DNA of 64,000 bases from Pseudarthrobacter sp. SSS035 (GTDB lineage: Bacteria; Actinomycetota; Actinomycetes; Actinomycetales; Micrococcaceae), in assembly GCF_023273875.1 (NCBI RefSeq), contig NZ_CP096882.1, positions 1,550,001 to 1,614,000 on the forward strand, written 5' to 3'. The notes under the pieces are model-generated. The model saw only the letters and a program-made list of their open reading frames with translations. It did not search any database and had not been told where the DNA came from. This document shows, piece by piece, positions 15,702 to 24,328 of this stretch. The translations under genes were made by a program, and so were the position numbers. Within the stretch, counting starts at the first letter, position 1, and the number at the start of each line of letters is the position of its first letter.

Positions 15702-16210
15702 AGCCCTGCCAGCCTCGCTTCACCGCGGGCGGCCAGCTGCTCGCGGAGGCGTGCCCCTTCCGCAGCGGGCAGGCCGGGGATGGTGGCGTTGGTTCCGGGC
15801 GAGGCGGTGTGGAGTTTGAGCGTGCAGAGTCCCAGCCCGCGTTCCACCGGGCCCACGCCGATGTCCACGTATTGCATGCGGCCGTAGGGAACCGTCATGG
15901 TCCGTTGAAAGAAAATGCCGCCGCGGATCAGCAGGTCATCGTCGCGCTCGGCGTAACCGATGGCGCGCACCTGGCGCGGAATCAGCAGCAGCCGCCAGAT
16001 TGCCAGAACCAGAGACACCGCCGGAACGGTGATGGCCAGCCACAGCGGCGGCCACCGCCACCAGCCGAGCAGGACAAGAACGAGGGGCAGGCCCAGGACG
16101 ATCACCGTGACCAGGTTCCCGATGGCCCACTGCACCAGCCGCACCGTGACGTATTTCGGGGATACCCGCTGCCAGGTAATGCCCGGCGGATCAATCGCCT
16201 CTGTACGCAT
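15698..16210 (-). CDS. Membrane protein with bacterial PH domain (YdbS-like)
   Basis: 170 residues from ATG 16210, preceded by GGAAGG 5 nt upstream; a start at 16264 adds residues unlike the family. Two membrane segments (about 23-65) are followed by one bPH2 domain (RVRAIGYAERDDDLLIRGG). It overlaps the gene before it by 20 bp and the gene after it by 4 bp, so it is translationally coupled on both sides. Confidence 0.85.
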   Translation of the reverse strand: MRTEAIDPPGITWQRVSPKYVTVRLVQWAIGNLVTVIVLGLPLVLVLLGWWRWPPLWLAITVPAVSLVLAIWRLLLIPRQVRAIGYAERDDDLLIRGGIFFQRTMTVPYGRMQYVDIGVGPVERGLGLCTLKLHTASPGTNATIPGLPAAEGARLREQLAARGEARLAGL

Positions 16211-16724
16211 ATTCGCCTTCCCCCGCTGCTTCCCCGCGGGCCGCGCGGCCGGGTTTCCCGTCACCGGGCGCGGCGTCGCTGTCTTCGGGCGGGATCTTGC
16301 AGAACCGCTCCACCAGCAGGCCGACGACGATCATCACCAGACCGCCGGCAGCGATCGCGACTGCCACCCAGGTGATGGCCTGGTCGCTGCGCAGGTTCCA
16401 GATCCGCAGCTGGTCCAGGAAGATTCCGACATGCCAGCCCAGCAGGACGGTGCCCGCGTAAGCGCACGCCTGGGCCAGCACCAGGGTCCTGGCGGCCAGG
16501 ATCGGGTCCAGCGCCTTTTTGCGTTTGGTGCTGTTGCGCCACCGGAGAACACGGATGCCAAGCACCAGGGTGATGGCAACAATCACGCCCATGGTGGCCA
16601 GCGCGGTAGCCGGAAGAACCGGTGTGGCCATGCTGTAGCGTGTGGTCACCACGGTTGTAGACCAGCCGGCCACGGTCAGGACCAGGCCGATCAGCAGCAG
16701 GCGGACAGGGTTGATGGGCTTCAC
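16191..16724 (-). CDS. DUF3180 membrane protein
   Basis: 177 residues with four predicted membrane helices (about 7-25, 40-58, 83-102, 120-142) and a charged, Gly/Glu-rich tail. It matches DUF3180, a family of unknown function that sits beside the folate genes in actinobacteria. The start lies 3 bp after the folK stop, so it belongs to the folate-pantothenate operon. Confidence 0.85.
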   Translation of the reverse strand: MKPINPVRLLLIGLVLTVAGWSTTVVTTRYSMATPVLPATALATMGVIVAITLVLGIRVLRWRNSTKRKKALDPILAARTLVLAQACAYAGTVLLGWHVGIFLDQLRIWNLRSDQAITWVAVAIAAGGLVMIVVGLLVERFCKIPPEDSDAAPGDGKPGRAARGEAAGEGEYAYRGD

Positions 16725-16727
16725 CGG

Positions 16728-17267
16728 TTACTCGACCGCCCCGGCTGTGGGGACGCCGTCGTAATCGCCGAAACCGTCGAACGGGGCAAGGTCGTCAAAG
16801 TCGGGGGCACGGGCAGCCAGCTCGCTGATGCGTTCCCCGCCCAGGGTGGCCGCCGGCTCGATCAGCGACCACGGATACAGCACAAAGGCGCGTCCGGCCG
16901 CGCGCGGGTGCGGCAGGGTCAGCACCGGGTCGTCACTGGTGAGGTCGCCGTAGGTGATGATGTCGACGTCGAGCGTCCGCGCCCCCCAGCGCACTTCACG
17001 CACGCGGAGGTGCTTGTTTTCCACCGCCTGGCAGTGCTTCAGCAGTTCCGTCGGGGACAGCGTGGTTTCCACGGTGATGATCATGTTCAGGAAGTCGGGC
17101 TGGCCGGCCGGGCCGCCCACGGCTTTGGTCTGGACCACCGGGGAAACGGCCTGCAGGCGAACCTCCGGCGGGTCCACAAGGTCGGCAACGGCCTCGGACA
17201 GGGTGTCGTTCCGCTCGCCCAGGTTGCTGCCGAGGGCCAGGACGGCTTTGGTGTACCCGCCGGTCAT
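16728..17267 (-). CDS. folK: Hydroxymethyldihydropterin pyrophosphokinase
   Basis: Transfers pyrophosphate from ATP to 6-hydroxymethyl-dihydropterin in folate synthesis. The 179 residues show ALGSNLGER at the N-terminus, the RxxxRWGARTLDVDII signature and LPHPRAAGRAFVLYPW. ATG 17267 overlaps the folB stop (ATGA). The length fits the family. Confidence 0.95.
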   Translation of the reverse strand: MTGGYTKAVLALGSNLGERNDTLSEAVADLVDPPEVRLQAVSPVVQTKAVGGPAGQPDFLNMIITVETTLSPTELLKHCQAVENKHLRVREVRWGARTLDVDIITYGDLTSDDPVLTLPHPRAAGRAFVLYPWSLIEPAATLGGERISELAARAPDFDDLAPFDGFGDYDGVPTAGAVE

Positions 17268-17623
17268 GGTCGCTCCCGGTGCACGCTGACAGCCACATCC
17301 CCGAAGGGCACCTCGATGGGTGCCTTGGGCTTGTGGACGGTGATGTCCACGGCCTGGATGGTGAATTCGGCGAGCAGGCCATCGGCGATCCGGACGGCCA
17401 GGGCCTCGATCAGGTTCAGCGGCTCCCCCGTGATCCAGGCCTTGATCCGCTCAGCCACTTCGCCGTAGTGGGCAGTGTCCCGGACGTCGTCAGACACTGC
17501 CGCCTTGGCGAAGTCCAGGTGCAGCACGGCGTCCACCACAAACGGCTGGCCCTCACGGCGCTCGAAATCGAAGACTCCGTGATGGCCGACGGCGGTGACA
17601 CCGCTCAGCGTGATCCTGTCCAT
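17264..17623 (-). CDS. folB: Dihydroneopterin aldolase
   Basis: Converts dihydroneopterin to 6-hydroxymethyl-dihydropterin and glycolaldehyde. 119 residues with the GVTAVGHHGVFDFERREGQ start and the DTAHYGEVAERI segment typical of FolB; the catalytic Lys-region VHKPKAPI is near the end. It starts 11 bp after folP and overlaps folK, in the order of a normal folate operon. Confidence 0.95.
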   Translation of the reverse strand: MDRITLSGVTAVGHHGVFDFERREGQPFVVDAVLHLDFAKAAVSDDVRDTAHYGEVAERIKAWITGEPLNLIEALAVRIADGLLAEFTIQAVDITVHKPKAPIEVPFGDVAVSVHRERP

Positions 17624-17634
17624 GGGTGCCCGGC

Positions 17635-18555
17635 CTAGGTGGTGGTAGGGGCGGCGGCCATCCGCGCGGCCACCTTGACGGCGTCAAGGCTTGGAGCGAC
17701 GTCGTGCACACGGACGGCCCAGGCCCCCCGGAATGCGCTGATCGCGGTGATGGCGGCCGTGGCGGCGCCGCGTTCCTCGGGGGCGGCGGACTTGCCGGCG
17801 ACCGTGAGGAGTGTGCCCAGGAAACGCTTGCGGGAGGCAGCCACCAGGACCTTGTGCCCCAGGCTGCCCAGCTGGTCCAGGTGCTGCAGGAGCTCCCAGT
17901 TCTGGGCGTCGTTCTTGGCGAACCCCAGGCCCGGGTCAATGATGATCTGCTCTTTGCTCACCCCGGCTGCGTAGAGCTTGTCGCGGACGCCGGCCAGTTC
18001 AGCCACCACTTCGCCGGCCACGTCCTGGTATTGGGCCAGGGAGTCCATGGTGCGGGCGTCGCCGCGGCGGTGCGTGAGCACATAGGGGACCTTGGACGCG
18101 GCCACGAGCTCGGCCATCTCAGGTTCGATGGTCAGCCCCGAAACATCGTTGATGATGGCGGCGCCGGCCTTCAGGGCAGCGGCGGCCGTGGCGGCGTGGG
18201 TGGTGTCGATGCTGACCAGGGCTCCCGCCTTGACCAGGGCCTCGATGACGGGGATCACCCGGCGCTGTTCTTCCTCCGGGCTGACGTCCTCCGCGCCGGG
18301 GCGCGTCGATTCGCCGCCGACGTCGATGATGTCCGCTCCGGCGTAGAACATCCGCAGGCCCGCCGCGATGGCAGTGTCCGCCGTGGGGTGCTTCCCGCCG
18401 TCGCTGAAGGAGTCCGGGGTGACATTCAGGATGCCCATGACCAGGGTGCGGCCGGTGGGCAGGTCCGCGAATTTCGCGGCCGGGCGCGGTTTGCGCAGGA
18501 TGGGCAGCGGAGATGTTGCGGGCCCGGTTCCCGGGGCTGCAGCGAGTGAGTCCAT
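17635..18555 (-). CDS. folP: Dihydropteroate synthase
   Basis: Condenses hydroxymethyl-dihydropterin pyrophosphate with p-aminobenzoate; the target of sulfonamides. 306 residues with LVMGILNVTPDSFSDGG and DIIDVGGESTRPGA, the two signature motifs, and a TIM-barrel length. The first 30 residues are a variable extension. It starts 10 bp after the folE stop. Confidence 0.96.
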   Translation of the reverse strand: MDSLAAAPGTGPATSPLPILRKPRPAAKFADLPTGRTLVMGILNVTPDSFSDGGKHPTADTAIAAGLRMFYAGADIIDVGGESTRPGAEDVSPEEEQRRVIPVIEALVKAGALVSIDTTHAATAAAALKAGAAIINDVSGLTIEPEMAELVAASKVPYVLTHRRGDARTMDSLAQYQDVAGEVVAELAGVRDKLYAAGVSKEQIIIDPGLGFAKNDAQNWELLQHLDQLGSLGHKVLVAASRKRFLGTLLTVAGKSAAPEERGAATAAITAISAFRGAWAVRVHDVAPSLDAVKVAARMAAAPTTT

Positions 18556-18565
18556 GGTCTGATAC

Positions 18566-19210
18566 TTACCTTCCGAGGATGAGGCTCATGGCTTCGGCAC
18601 GGGTGGCCGGGTCATGAAGCTGCCCGCGGACCGCGCTGGTGACGGTCTTTGCTCCGGGCTTGCGGACACCGCGCATGGACATGCACATGTGTTCGCATTC
18701 GACAACGACAATCGCGCCACGCGGCTTGAGGTGGCTGACCATTGCTTCGACGATCTGGGTGGTGAGCCGCTCCTGCACCTGGGGGCGCCGGGCGTAGATG
18801 TCCACGAGGCGTGCCAGCTTGCTGAGCCCGGTCACTTTGCCGTCGTGGGAGGGAATGTAGCCAACGTGGGCAACCCCGTGGAACGGGACGAGGTGGTGCT
18901 CGCACGTTGAGTAGAACGGGATGTCCTTGACCAGGACCAGTTCTTCGTGGTCCAGGTCGAAGGTGGTGGAAAGGACGTCCGCGGGATCGTGGTGCAGTCC
19001 CGAGAACACCTCGGCGTAGGCCTTGGCCACCCGCCTGGGGGTGTCTACGAGGCCGCCGCGGTCCGGGTCCTCGCCGATGGCCAGGAGGATTTCACGGACT
19101 GCCGCCTCGATCCGGGGCCGGTCCACTTTCTCGTGCTTTTTGTGGTGGGAGCCGTCCTCCGCCGGGTGTCCGGCGGAGGCGGGAGCGTCGTCGTCGTCGA
19201 AGTGAGTCAC
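18566..19210 (-). CDS. folE: GTP cyclohydrolase I
   Basis: Opens the folate pathway by turning GTP into dihydroneopterin triphosphate. 214 residues from GTG 19210; the zinc and catalytic motif STCEHHLVPFHG and the C-terminal VECEHMCMSMRG are intact. The first 30 residues are Asp/His-rich and variable. No Shine-Dalgarno sequence is visible before the GTG, which lies 10 bp after ftsH; translation may be coupled to ftsH. A longer frame to 19573 would overlap ftsH and is rejected. Confidence 0.94.
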   Translation of the reverse strand: MTHFDDDDAPASAGHPAEDGSHHKKHEKVDRPRIEAAVREILLAIGEDPDRGGLVDTPRRVAKAYAEVFSGLHHDPADVLSTTFDLDHEELVLVKDIPFYSTCEHHLVPFHGVAHVGYIPSHDGKVTGLSKLARLVDIYARRPQVQERLTTQIVEAMVSHLKPRGAIVVVECEHMCMSMRGVRKPGAKTVTSAVRGQLHDPATRAEAMSLILGR

Positions 19211-19220
19211 AGGAGAAAGC

Positions 19221-21287
19221 TTAGCCGTGCGTGGCGTCAGGCCCCGAGTCGGGGATGCCGCCCTGGAACGCGGCGTCATTCGGGACACCCTGCGGGTGCG
19301 GCGGCAGCGCGTCCAGCGGTTCTTCGAGACGGGCCTCCTTGGCTTCCTCCTGGGCTTCGCGCTCTGACTTCTCCAGGCGGGATTCCACGGGGCCGGCCTG
19401 CTGGACCGGACGGGTCTCCTTGGACAGCCACACCTCGCGGAAGTCACGCTTGCGGATGTCCGTGAAGATGTGCGCGATCTCGGCCTGGTTGAGGGTCTCC
19501 CGTTCCAGGAGTTCCAGGGCCAACTGGTCCAGGACATCCCGGTTTTCGGTGAGGATGGCGTAGGCCTCGTCATGCGCCTGGTCGATCAGGCGGCGCACTT
19601 CCTCATCCACCACGTAGGCGATCTGGTCCGAGTAGTTGCGCTCGTGCCCGGCGTCGCGGCCCAGGAAGGGTTCGCCGCCGCCCTGGCCCAGGCGTACTGC
19701 GCCGACACGCTCGCTCATGCCGAACTCGGTGACCATCTTGCGGGCCGTGGAGGTGGCCTTTTCGATGTCATTGGAGGCTCCCGTGGAGGGATCGTGGAAG
19801 ACGATCTCCTCCGCCACGCGGCCGCCCATCGCGTACGCCATCTGGTCCAGCAGTTCGTTGCGGGTGATGGAGTACTTGTCGTTCTCCGGGACCACCATGG
19901 TGTAGCCCAGGGCACGGCCGCGGGGCAGGATGGTGATCTTGGTGACCGGCGCCGAGTTCCGCAGCGCGGCCGCCACCAGGGCGTGTCCGCCCTCGTGGTA
20001 CGCGGTGATTTTGCGCTCGTGTTCCTTCATCACGCGGCTGCGCTTCTGCGGGCCGGCCATAACGCGGTCGATCGCCTCGTCCAGGGCACGGTCATCGATG
20101 AGGTTGGCGTTGGAGCGCGCGGTCAGCAGGGCTGCCTCGTTCAGGACATTCGCGAGATCCGCACCGGTGTAGCCCGGGGTCTTCTTCGCCACGGCCTTGA
20201 GGTCAACGCCCGGGGCCATCGGCTTGCCCTTGGCGTGCACCTGCAGGATCTGGTCGCGGCCGATCAGGTCCGGGGCGTCCACCGAGATCTGGCGGTCAAA
20301 ACGGCCCGGACGCAGCAGTGCCGGGTCCAGGACGTCGGGGCGGTTGGTGGCAGCGATAAGGATGACGTTGGTTTTAACGTCGAAGCCGTCCATTTCAACC
20401 AGCAACTGGTTGAGGGTCTGCTCGCGTTCGTCATTGCCGCCGCCGATGCCGGCACCGCGGTGCCGGCCGACGGCGTCGATCTCGTCGACAAAGATAATGG
20501 CCGGAGAGTTGGCCTTGGCCTGCTCAAAAAGGTCGCGGACACGGGACGCGCCCACGCCGACAAACATTTCCACGAAGTCCGAGCCGGAGATGGAGAAGAA
20601 CGGCACGCCGGCCTCACCGGCGACGGCACGGGCCAGGAGGGTCTTGCCGGTTCCCGGAGCACCGTACAGCAGCACGCCCTTGGGGATCTTGGCGCCTACG
20701 GCCTGGAACTTGGCCGGTTCCTGCAGGAACTCCTTGATTTCCTGGAGCTCCTCCACAGCCTCGTCCGCGCCGGCTACGTCAACGAAGGTCACCTGCGGCA
20801 TGTCCTTGTTGACCATCTTGGCCTTGGACTTGCCGAACTGCATGATCTTCGAGCCGCCGCCCTGCATCCGGGTCATCAGGAACCAGAACAGCGCACCAAG
20901 CAGGATGACGGGGATAAGCAGCGAGAGCAGGCCGGAGAACCAGTTGCTTTCGATCGGCTGGTCCGTGTAGCCGTTCGCGGGGTTGGCAGCGGTGACTGCT
21001 TTGACCACGTCCATGGCGCGGGCGTCGACGAAGAAGAACTGGACGCTCTTGCCCTTGTCCTGCCCGTTGACGTTCAGGTTGTCCTTGAGGGTCAGGTCAA
21101 CGCGGTTTTCGCCGTCGAAGATCTTCGCCTGCTCAACCTTGCCGCTGTCGGCGAGGAGCTCAAGGCCCTTGTCCGTATCGATCCGTGCCGCACCACCGGG
21201 GGCCAGTGTTGCAAAAGCCACGAGAAGCATGGCGATCACAACAACGATCCAGATGCCCGGGCCCTTGAAGAAACTCTTAGCTTTCAT
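19221..21287 (-). CDS. ftsH: ATP-dependent zinc metalloprotease FtsH
   Basis: A membrane-anchored AAA+ protease that degrades damaged membrane and short-lived cytoplasmic proteins. 688 residues: membrane helices at about 10-30 and 115-138, Walker A GAPGTGKT (209-216), Walker B IIFVDEID, the second region of homology ATNRPDVLDPALLRPGRFDR, and the zinc site HEGGH near residue 430 with the third ligand in the DPSTGASND segment. The last 60 residues are charged and variable. It heads the folate-gene run. Confidence 0.97.
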   Translation of the reverse strand: MKAKSFFKGPGIWIVVVIAMLLVAFATLAPGGAARIDTDKGLELLADSGKVEQAKIFDGENRVDLTLKDNLNVNGQDKGKSVQFFFVDARAMDVVKAVTAANPANGYTDQPIESNWFSGLLSLLIPVILLGALFWFLMTRMQGGGSKIMQFGKSKAKMVNKDMPQVTFVDVAGADEAVEELQEIKEFLQEPAKFQAVGAKIPKGVLLYGAPGTGKTLLARAVAGEAGVPFFSISGSDFVEMFVGVGASRVRDLFEQAKANSPAIIFVDEIDAVGRHRGAGIGGGNDEREQTLNQLLVEMDGFDVKTNVILIAATNRPDVLDPALLRPGRFDRQISVDAPDLIGRDQILQVHAKGKPMAPGVDLKAVAKKTPGYTGADLANVLNEAALLTARSNANLIDDRALDEAIDRVMAGPQKRSRVMKEHERKITAYHEGGHALVAAALRNSAPVTKITILPRGRALGYTMVVPENDKYSITRNELLDQMAYAMGGRVAEEIVFHDPSTGASNDIEKATSTARKMVTEFGMSERVGAVRLGQGGGEPFLGRDAGHERNYSDQIAYVVDEEVRRLIDQAHDEAYAILTENRDVLDQLALELLERETLNQAEIAHIFTDIRKRDFREVWLSKETRPVQQAGPVESRLEKSEREAQEEAKEARLEEPLDALPPHPQGVPNDAAFQGGIPDSGPDATHG

Positions 21288-21359
21288 CTGTTCGGGGCTG
21301 GCCCCGTCCCTCCTGGTAGTGCTGCACGGCGAGTGAGTCTGCGCGCGTGTGGTGCTGCA

Positions 21360-22475
21360 TCAGCTACTAGCTATACACCGTTCGGAGTAATTCACGCACG
21401 GTGCCGCGCAAAAGTTCCCTCTGGGCGTAGCGGGATCCGGCGGCGGTCCCACAGATCCCCGGGTCACCAGGGGGCAGTCCAGAACCGTGGGTTGCAGCGC
21501 AAGTCCGGCCAGATCGGCTTTGCCTTCGATGGCGTCAATCAGTGTGCCGGTGGCCCAGGCACCCATTTCGTAGTGCGGCAGGGCCACCGTAGTGAGGCCC
21601 GGATGGAGGTTGCCGGCGATGAGCTCCTGATCATCGAAGCCCACAATGGACAGGTCGGCGGGGACGGAAAGCCCCAGCTCGGCCGCGGCCCGGTAGGCGC
21701 CCATGGCCATTCGGTCGTTATAGCAAAAGATGCCGGTGGGAGGTTTGCTGAGCTGCAGCATCCTGAGTGCTGCCTCGTAGCCGCCCTGCACCTCGGATGG
21801 TCCGGTTTGAACGGGGGCGGCAGCGCCGTCGAGCCCTGCCGCCGATAAGGTGTCCGCGAATCCGCGGAGGCGGCCGTGGCTGGAAGGCACGTCATCGGTG
21901 CTGTTCAGAAAGCCGATGCGTGTGTGCCCGGCGGCCAGCAGGGCTGTGACCGCCGTTTTGGCCCCTCCTTCTTCGTCGGGGACAACGGCGGCGATGGTTG
22001 ACCTGCTGCTGACCGCGTCCACCAGGACCGACGGGACCGAGCCGAGATTCCCTGGAACATCCAGAATACGGTGGTACATGGTGGCGTAGAGGATGCCATC
22101 AACCCGCCGCTCCAGAAGCGCCTCAACGTCTGCATTTCGGGATCCAGGGCTGGCCGAAATGGAAGTGTTGACGATCATGAGGTTGTAGCCGCGGGCACGC
22201 GCCGCATCGTCTGCGCCAAGAATGATCCTGCCTGCATGGGGCGTGGTGGCGATGTCCTCACTGACCAGTCCAAGTAACCCCGTGCGCCGCGTACGGAGCG
22301 CCTGGGCCAGGCGGTTGGGGCCGTAGCCGAGCTGCGCCGCTGCAGACTTCACCCTCGCCCGGGTTTCGCTGCTGATCCGCGCGTACGAGACATCATTCAG
22401 CACGTGCGAGACGGTGGTGACGGACACCCCGGCGGCGACTGCTACGTCCTTGATGCCAATGTTCTTGTTGCTCAA
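21360..22475 (-). CDS. LacI family transcriptional regulator, orphan
   Basis: 371 residues. The N-terminal helix-turn-helix (IKDVAVAAGVSVTTVSHVL, then the hinge helix region GPNRLAQALRTRRTG) is followed by a periplasmic-binding-protein-like sensor domain (about 65-340). The last 30 residues are Pro- and Cys-containing and unusual for LacI. It lies between hpt and ftsH, two genes usually close together, with no sugar gene beside it, so its regulon must be elsewhere. Ligand unknown. ATG 22475 is preceded by GGGGGAGAG. Confidence 0.88.
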   Translation of the reverse strand: MSNKNIGIKDVAVAAGVSVTTVSHVLNDVSYARISSETRARVKSAAAQLGYGPNRLAQALRTRRTGLLGLVSEDIATTPHAGRIILGADDAARARGYNLMIVNTSISASPGSRNADVEALLERRVDGILYATMYHRILDVPGNLGSVPSVLVDAVSSRSTIAAVVPDEEGGAKTAVTALLAAGHTRIGFLNSTDDVPSSHGRLRGFADTLSAAGLDGAAAPVQTGPSEVQGGYEAALRMLQLSKPPTGIFCYNDRMAMGAYRAAAELGLSVPADLSIVGFDDQELIAGNLHPGLTTVALPHYEMGAWATGTLIDAIEGKADLAGLALQPTVLDCPLVTRGSVGPPPDPATPRGNFCAAPCVNYSERCIASS

Positions 22476-22504
22476 TTTCTCTCCCCCGACCGCTTAAATG
22501 CAGC

Positions 22505-22559
22505 GAGATGGCATTTCGCGGCAGTGTCCGTTGGTGCGACTGCCGTGAAATGCCACCTC
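22505..22559. repeat. 21-bp inverted repeat between lacI-type gene and hpt
   Basis: Arms 22505-22525 and 22539-22559 pair with two imperfect positions around a 13-nt loop. The loop and inner arm read AGTGTCCGTTGGTGCG, close to the arm of the 6039-6103 palindrome. It follows hpt, lying only 11 bp past its stop, and so may end that transcript. Confidence 0.75.
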
Positions 22560-22570
22560 GGCGAGAGTGG

Positions 22571-23122
22571 CTACTCGTAAACGTGCGGGGCGAGCGTGCC
22601 CACGAAGTCCAGGTTGCGGTACTTCTCGGCGTAGTCCAGGCCGTAGCCCACCACGAACTCGTTGGGGATGTCGTAGCCGACGTACTTGACGTCGATCTCC
22701 ACCTTGGCGGCCGTGGGCTTGCGGAAGGCGGTGCAGATCTCCACGGAAGCGGTGCCGCGGGATTCCAGGTTGGTCTTGAGCCAGGACAGGGTCAGGCCGG
22801 AGTCAATGATGTCTTCGACGATCAGGACGTCCTTGCCCATCAGGTCCGTGTCCAGGTCCTTGAGGATCCGGACAACACCCGAGGACTGGGTGCCGGAGCC
22901 GTAGGAGGACACTGCCATCCAGTCCATCGAAACGTGGCTGTGGAGCGCGCGGGCGAGGTCGGCCATAACCATCACAGCGCCCTTGAGTACACCGACCAGA
23001 AGGATTTCGCGGCCTTCGTAGTCCTTGTCGATCTGCGCAGCGAGCTCAGCGATCCGCTGTTGGATCTGTTCCTTGGTGTAGAGAACGTGCTTGAGGTCTG
23101 CCTGGACGTCGTTTGAATCCAC
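22571..23122 (-). CDS. hpt: Hypoxanthine phosphoribosyltransferase
   Basis: Salvages hypoxanthine and guanine with PRPP to IMP and GMP. 183 residues from GTG 23122, which has AGGAG 6 nt upstream; TTG 23125 is possible but too close to the ribosome site. The PRPP loop VLIVEDIIDSGLTL and the early GVLKGAVMVMADL segment are clear, as is the C-terminal VGYGLDYAEKYRNL. It lies 30 bp after tilS, the common bacterial order tilS-hpt-ftsH. Confidence 0.95.
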   Translation of the reverse strand: MDSNDVQADLKHVLYTKEQIQQRIAELAAQIDKDYEGREILLVGVLKGAVMVMADLARALHSHVSMDWMAVSSYGSGTQSSGVVRILKDLDTDLMGKDVLIVEDIIDSGLTLSWLKTNLESRGTASVEICTAFRKPTAAKVEIDVKYVGYDIPNEFVVGYGLDYAEKYRNLDFVGTLAPHVYE

Positions 23123-23152
23123 CAATGGCTCCTGTGTAGATGCGGGGTGCGA

Positions 23153-24328
23153 CTATTCTTGGGGCGGTTTTTGAGGCCGGAATACTAGCTTCCCACAGCG
23201 GGCCGCTTCACGGGGAACGGGGGCGCCGGCGTCGGGACCGTCGGGCCGCATTTCCGCAGCGTCCCGCTGGGCCAGCTCGGCGAGGGACAGCCGGTACACG
23301 CTCACCCCGCCAGGCAGCTCCACGGGACCGGCGGAACCCTGCCGGCGCAGCAGCGCTTCCGCCGCCAGAAGGCGCTGGTAGCTGGGCTGTTGACCCCCGA
23401 CGTCGGCCGCTGCCTTGGCGATGACCCGGAACCTGATGGCCGGGGAAAGTTCCCCCAAAGCCTCCTCCGGGAGGCTGACCTCCGGTCCGGACCGCTCGGC
23501 CAAGGCCGCAAATGTGCGATCTGCCACGTCCTCCAGATAGTCGGCATCCAACTGCAGGATGGACGCTGTCCGGGCCAGAGATTCAGCCACGCCGGGCCCG
23601 AGTTTTTCCTCGAGCATCGGCAGTACTTCCACCCGTGTCCGGGAGCGGGCAAACGACGGGTCCGCATTGCTGGGATCGTGCCAGGGCTCGAGGTCTTCGA
23701 CATCGCAGATCTCCAGGGTGTCTGCGCGGCGCAGGCCGAGGAAGGGCCGCAGCAACAGGCCGCGGGCAGGCCGCATTCCAGCCAGCGAGCGCGTGCCGGA
23801 GCCGCGGGCAAGACCCAGCAGGACCTGTTCGGCCTGGTCGTCCAGGGTGTGGCCGAGCAGGATCGCCGCGGCTCCGTGCTCCTGGGCCGCCGCCTCCAAC
23901 GCTGCATGGCGGGCATCCCGGGCGGCGGCCTCCGGGCCCATCCCGGTACCGGCGACGGTGACGGTCCGGAGGTCCACCGGCGAAAGGCCCAGTTCCTTCA
24001 GTGTCTGGACTGTGGCCGCAGCCACCCTGGCCGAGCCCTCCTGCAGCTGGTGGTCAACCACGACGGCGCCGACCGTGAGTGGGTGCCCGTCAACGTGGCC
24101 GCGGCGGGCGAAATAGGCCGCCACCGCCGCGAGGGCCATCGAATCCGGGCCACCGCTGCAGGCCACCAGCACGTGGGCCGGATAGCCGGCGTCCGCCAGG
24201 GCGTTCTGGACCATTTTGCGCGCCTTGCCGACGACGGGCGCGAGCCGGCCAGGCCGTCGTCGTCCGCTTGAAGCCGTGCGGGCTTCCGGCACTTTTGGAG
24301 CGTCCGGCACTTTTGGGGCGTGCGGCAC
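23153..24328 (-). CDS. tilS: tRNA(Ile)-lysidine synthase
   Basis: Modifies cytidine 34 of tRNA-Ile (CAU) to lysidine, which switches its decoding from AUG to AUA. 391 residues with the PP-loop motif VACSGGPDSMAL near residue 55 and the ILLGHTLDDQAEQVLLGLARG segment. The first 40 residues are a Pro/Ala/Arg-rich extension. GTG 24328 directly follows the stop of the DUF2342 gene; a later start at about codon 39 (MVQNALADAG) is possible. Confidence 0.93.
   Translation of the reverse strand: MPHAPKVPDAPKVPEARTASSGRRRPGRLAPVVGKARKMVQNALADAGYPAHVLVACSGGPDSMALAAVAAYFARRGHVDGHPLTVGAVVVDHQLQEGSARVAAATVQTLKELGLSPVDLRTVTVAGTGMGPEAAARDARHAALEAAAQEHGAAAILLGHTLDDQAEQVLLGLARGSGTRSLAGMRPARGLLLRPFLGLRRADTLEICDVEDLEPWHDPSNADPSFARSRTRVEVLPMLEEKLGPGVAESLARTASILQLDADYLEDVADRTFAALAERSGPEVSLPEEALGELSPAIRFRVIAKAAADVGGQQPSYQRLLAAEALLRRQGSAGPVELPGGVSVYRLSLAELAQRDAAEMRPDGPDAGAPVPREAARCGKLVFRPQKPPQE

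Noticed and set aside
13398..15887. 829-codon plus-strand frame opposite the PH-domain genes
   Set aside because: Shadow frame caused by high GC; crosses three coupled genes with clear motifs on the other strand.
19470..21848. 792-codon plus-strand frame opposite ftsH
   Set aside because: Antisense shadow of ftsH; no motif, no ribosome site.
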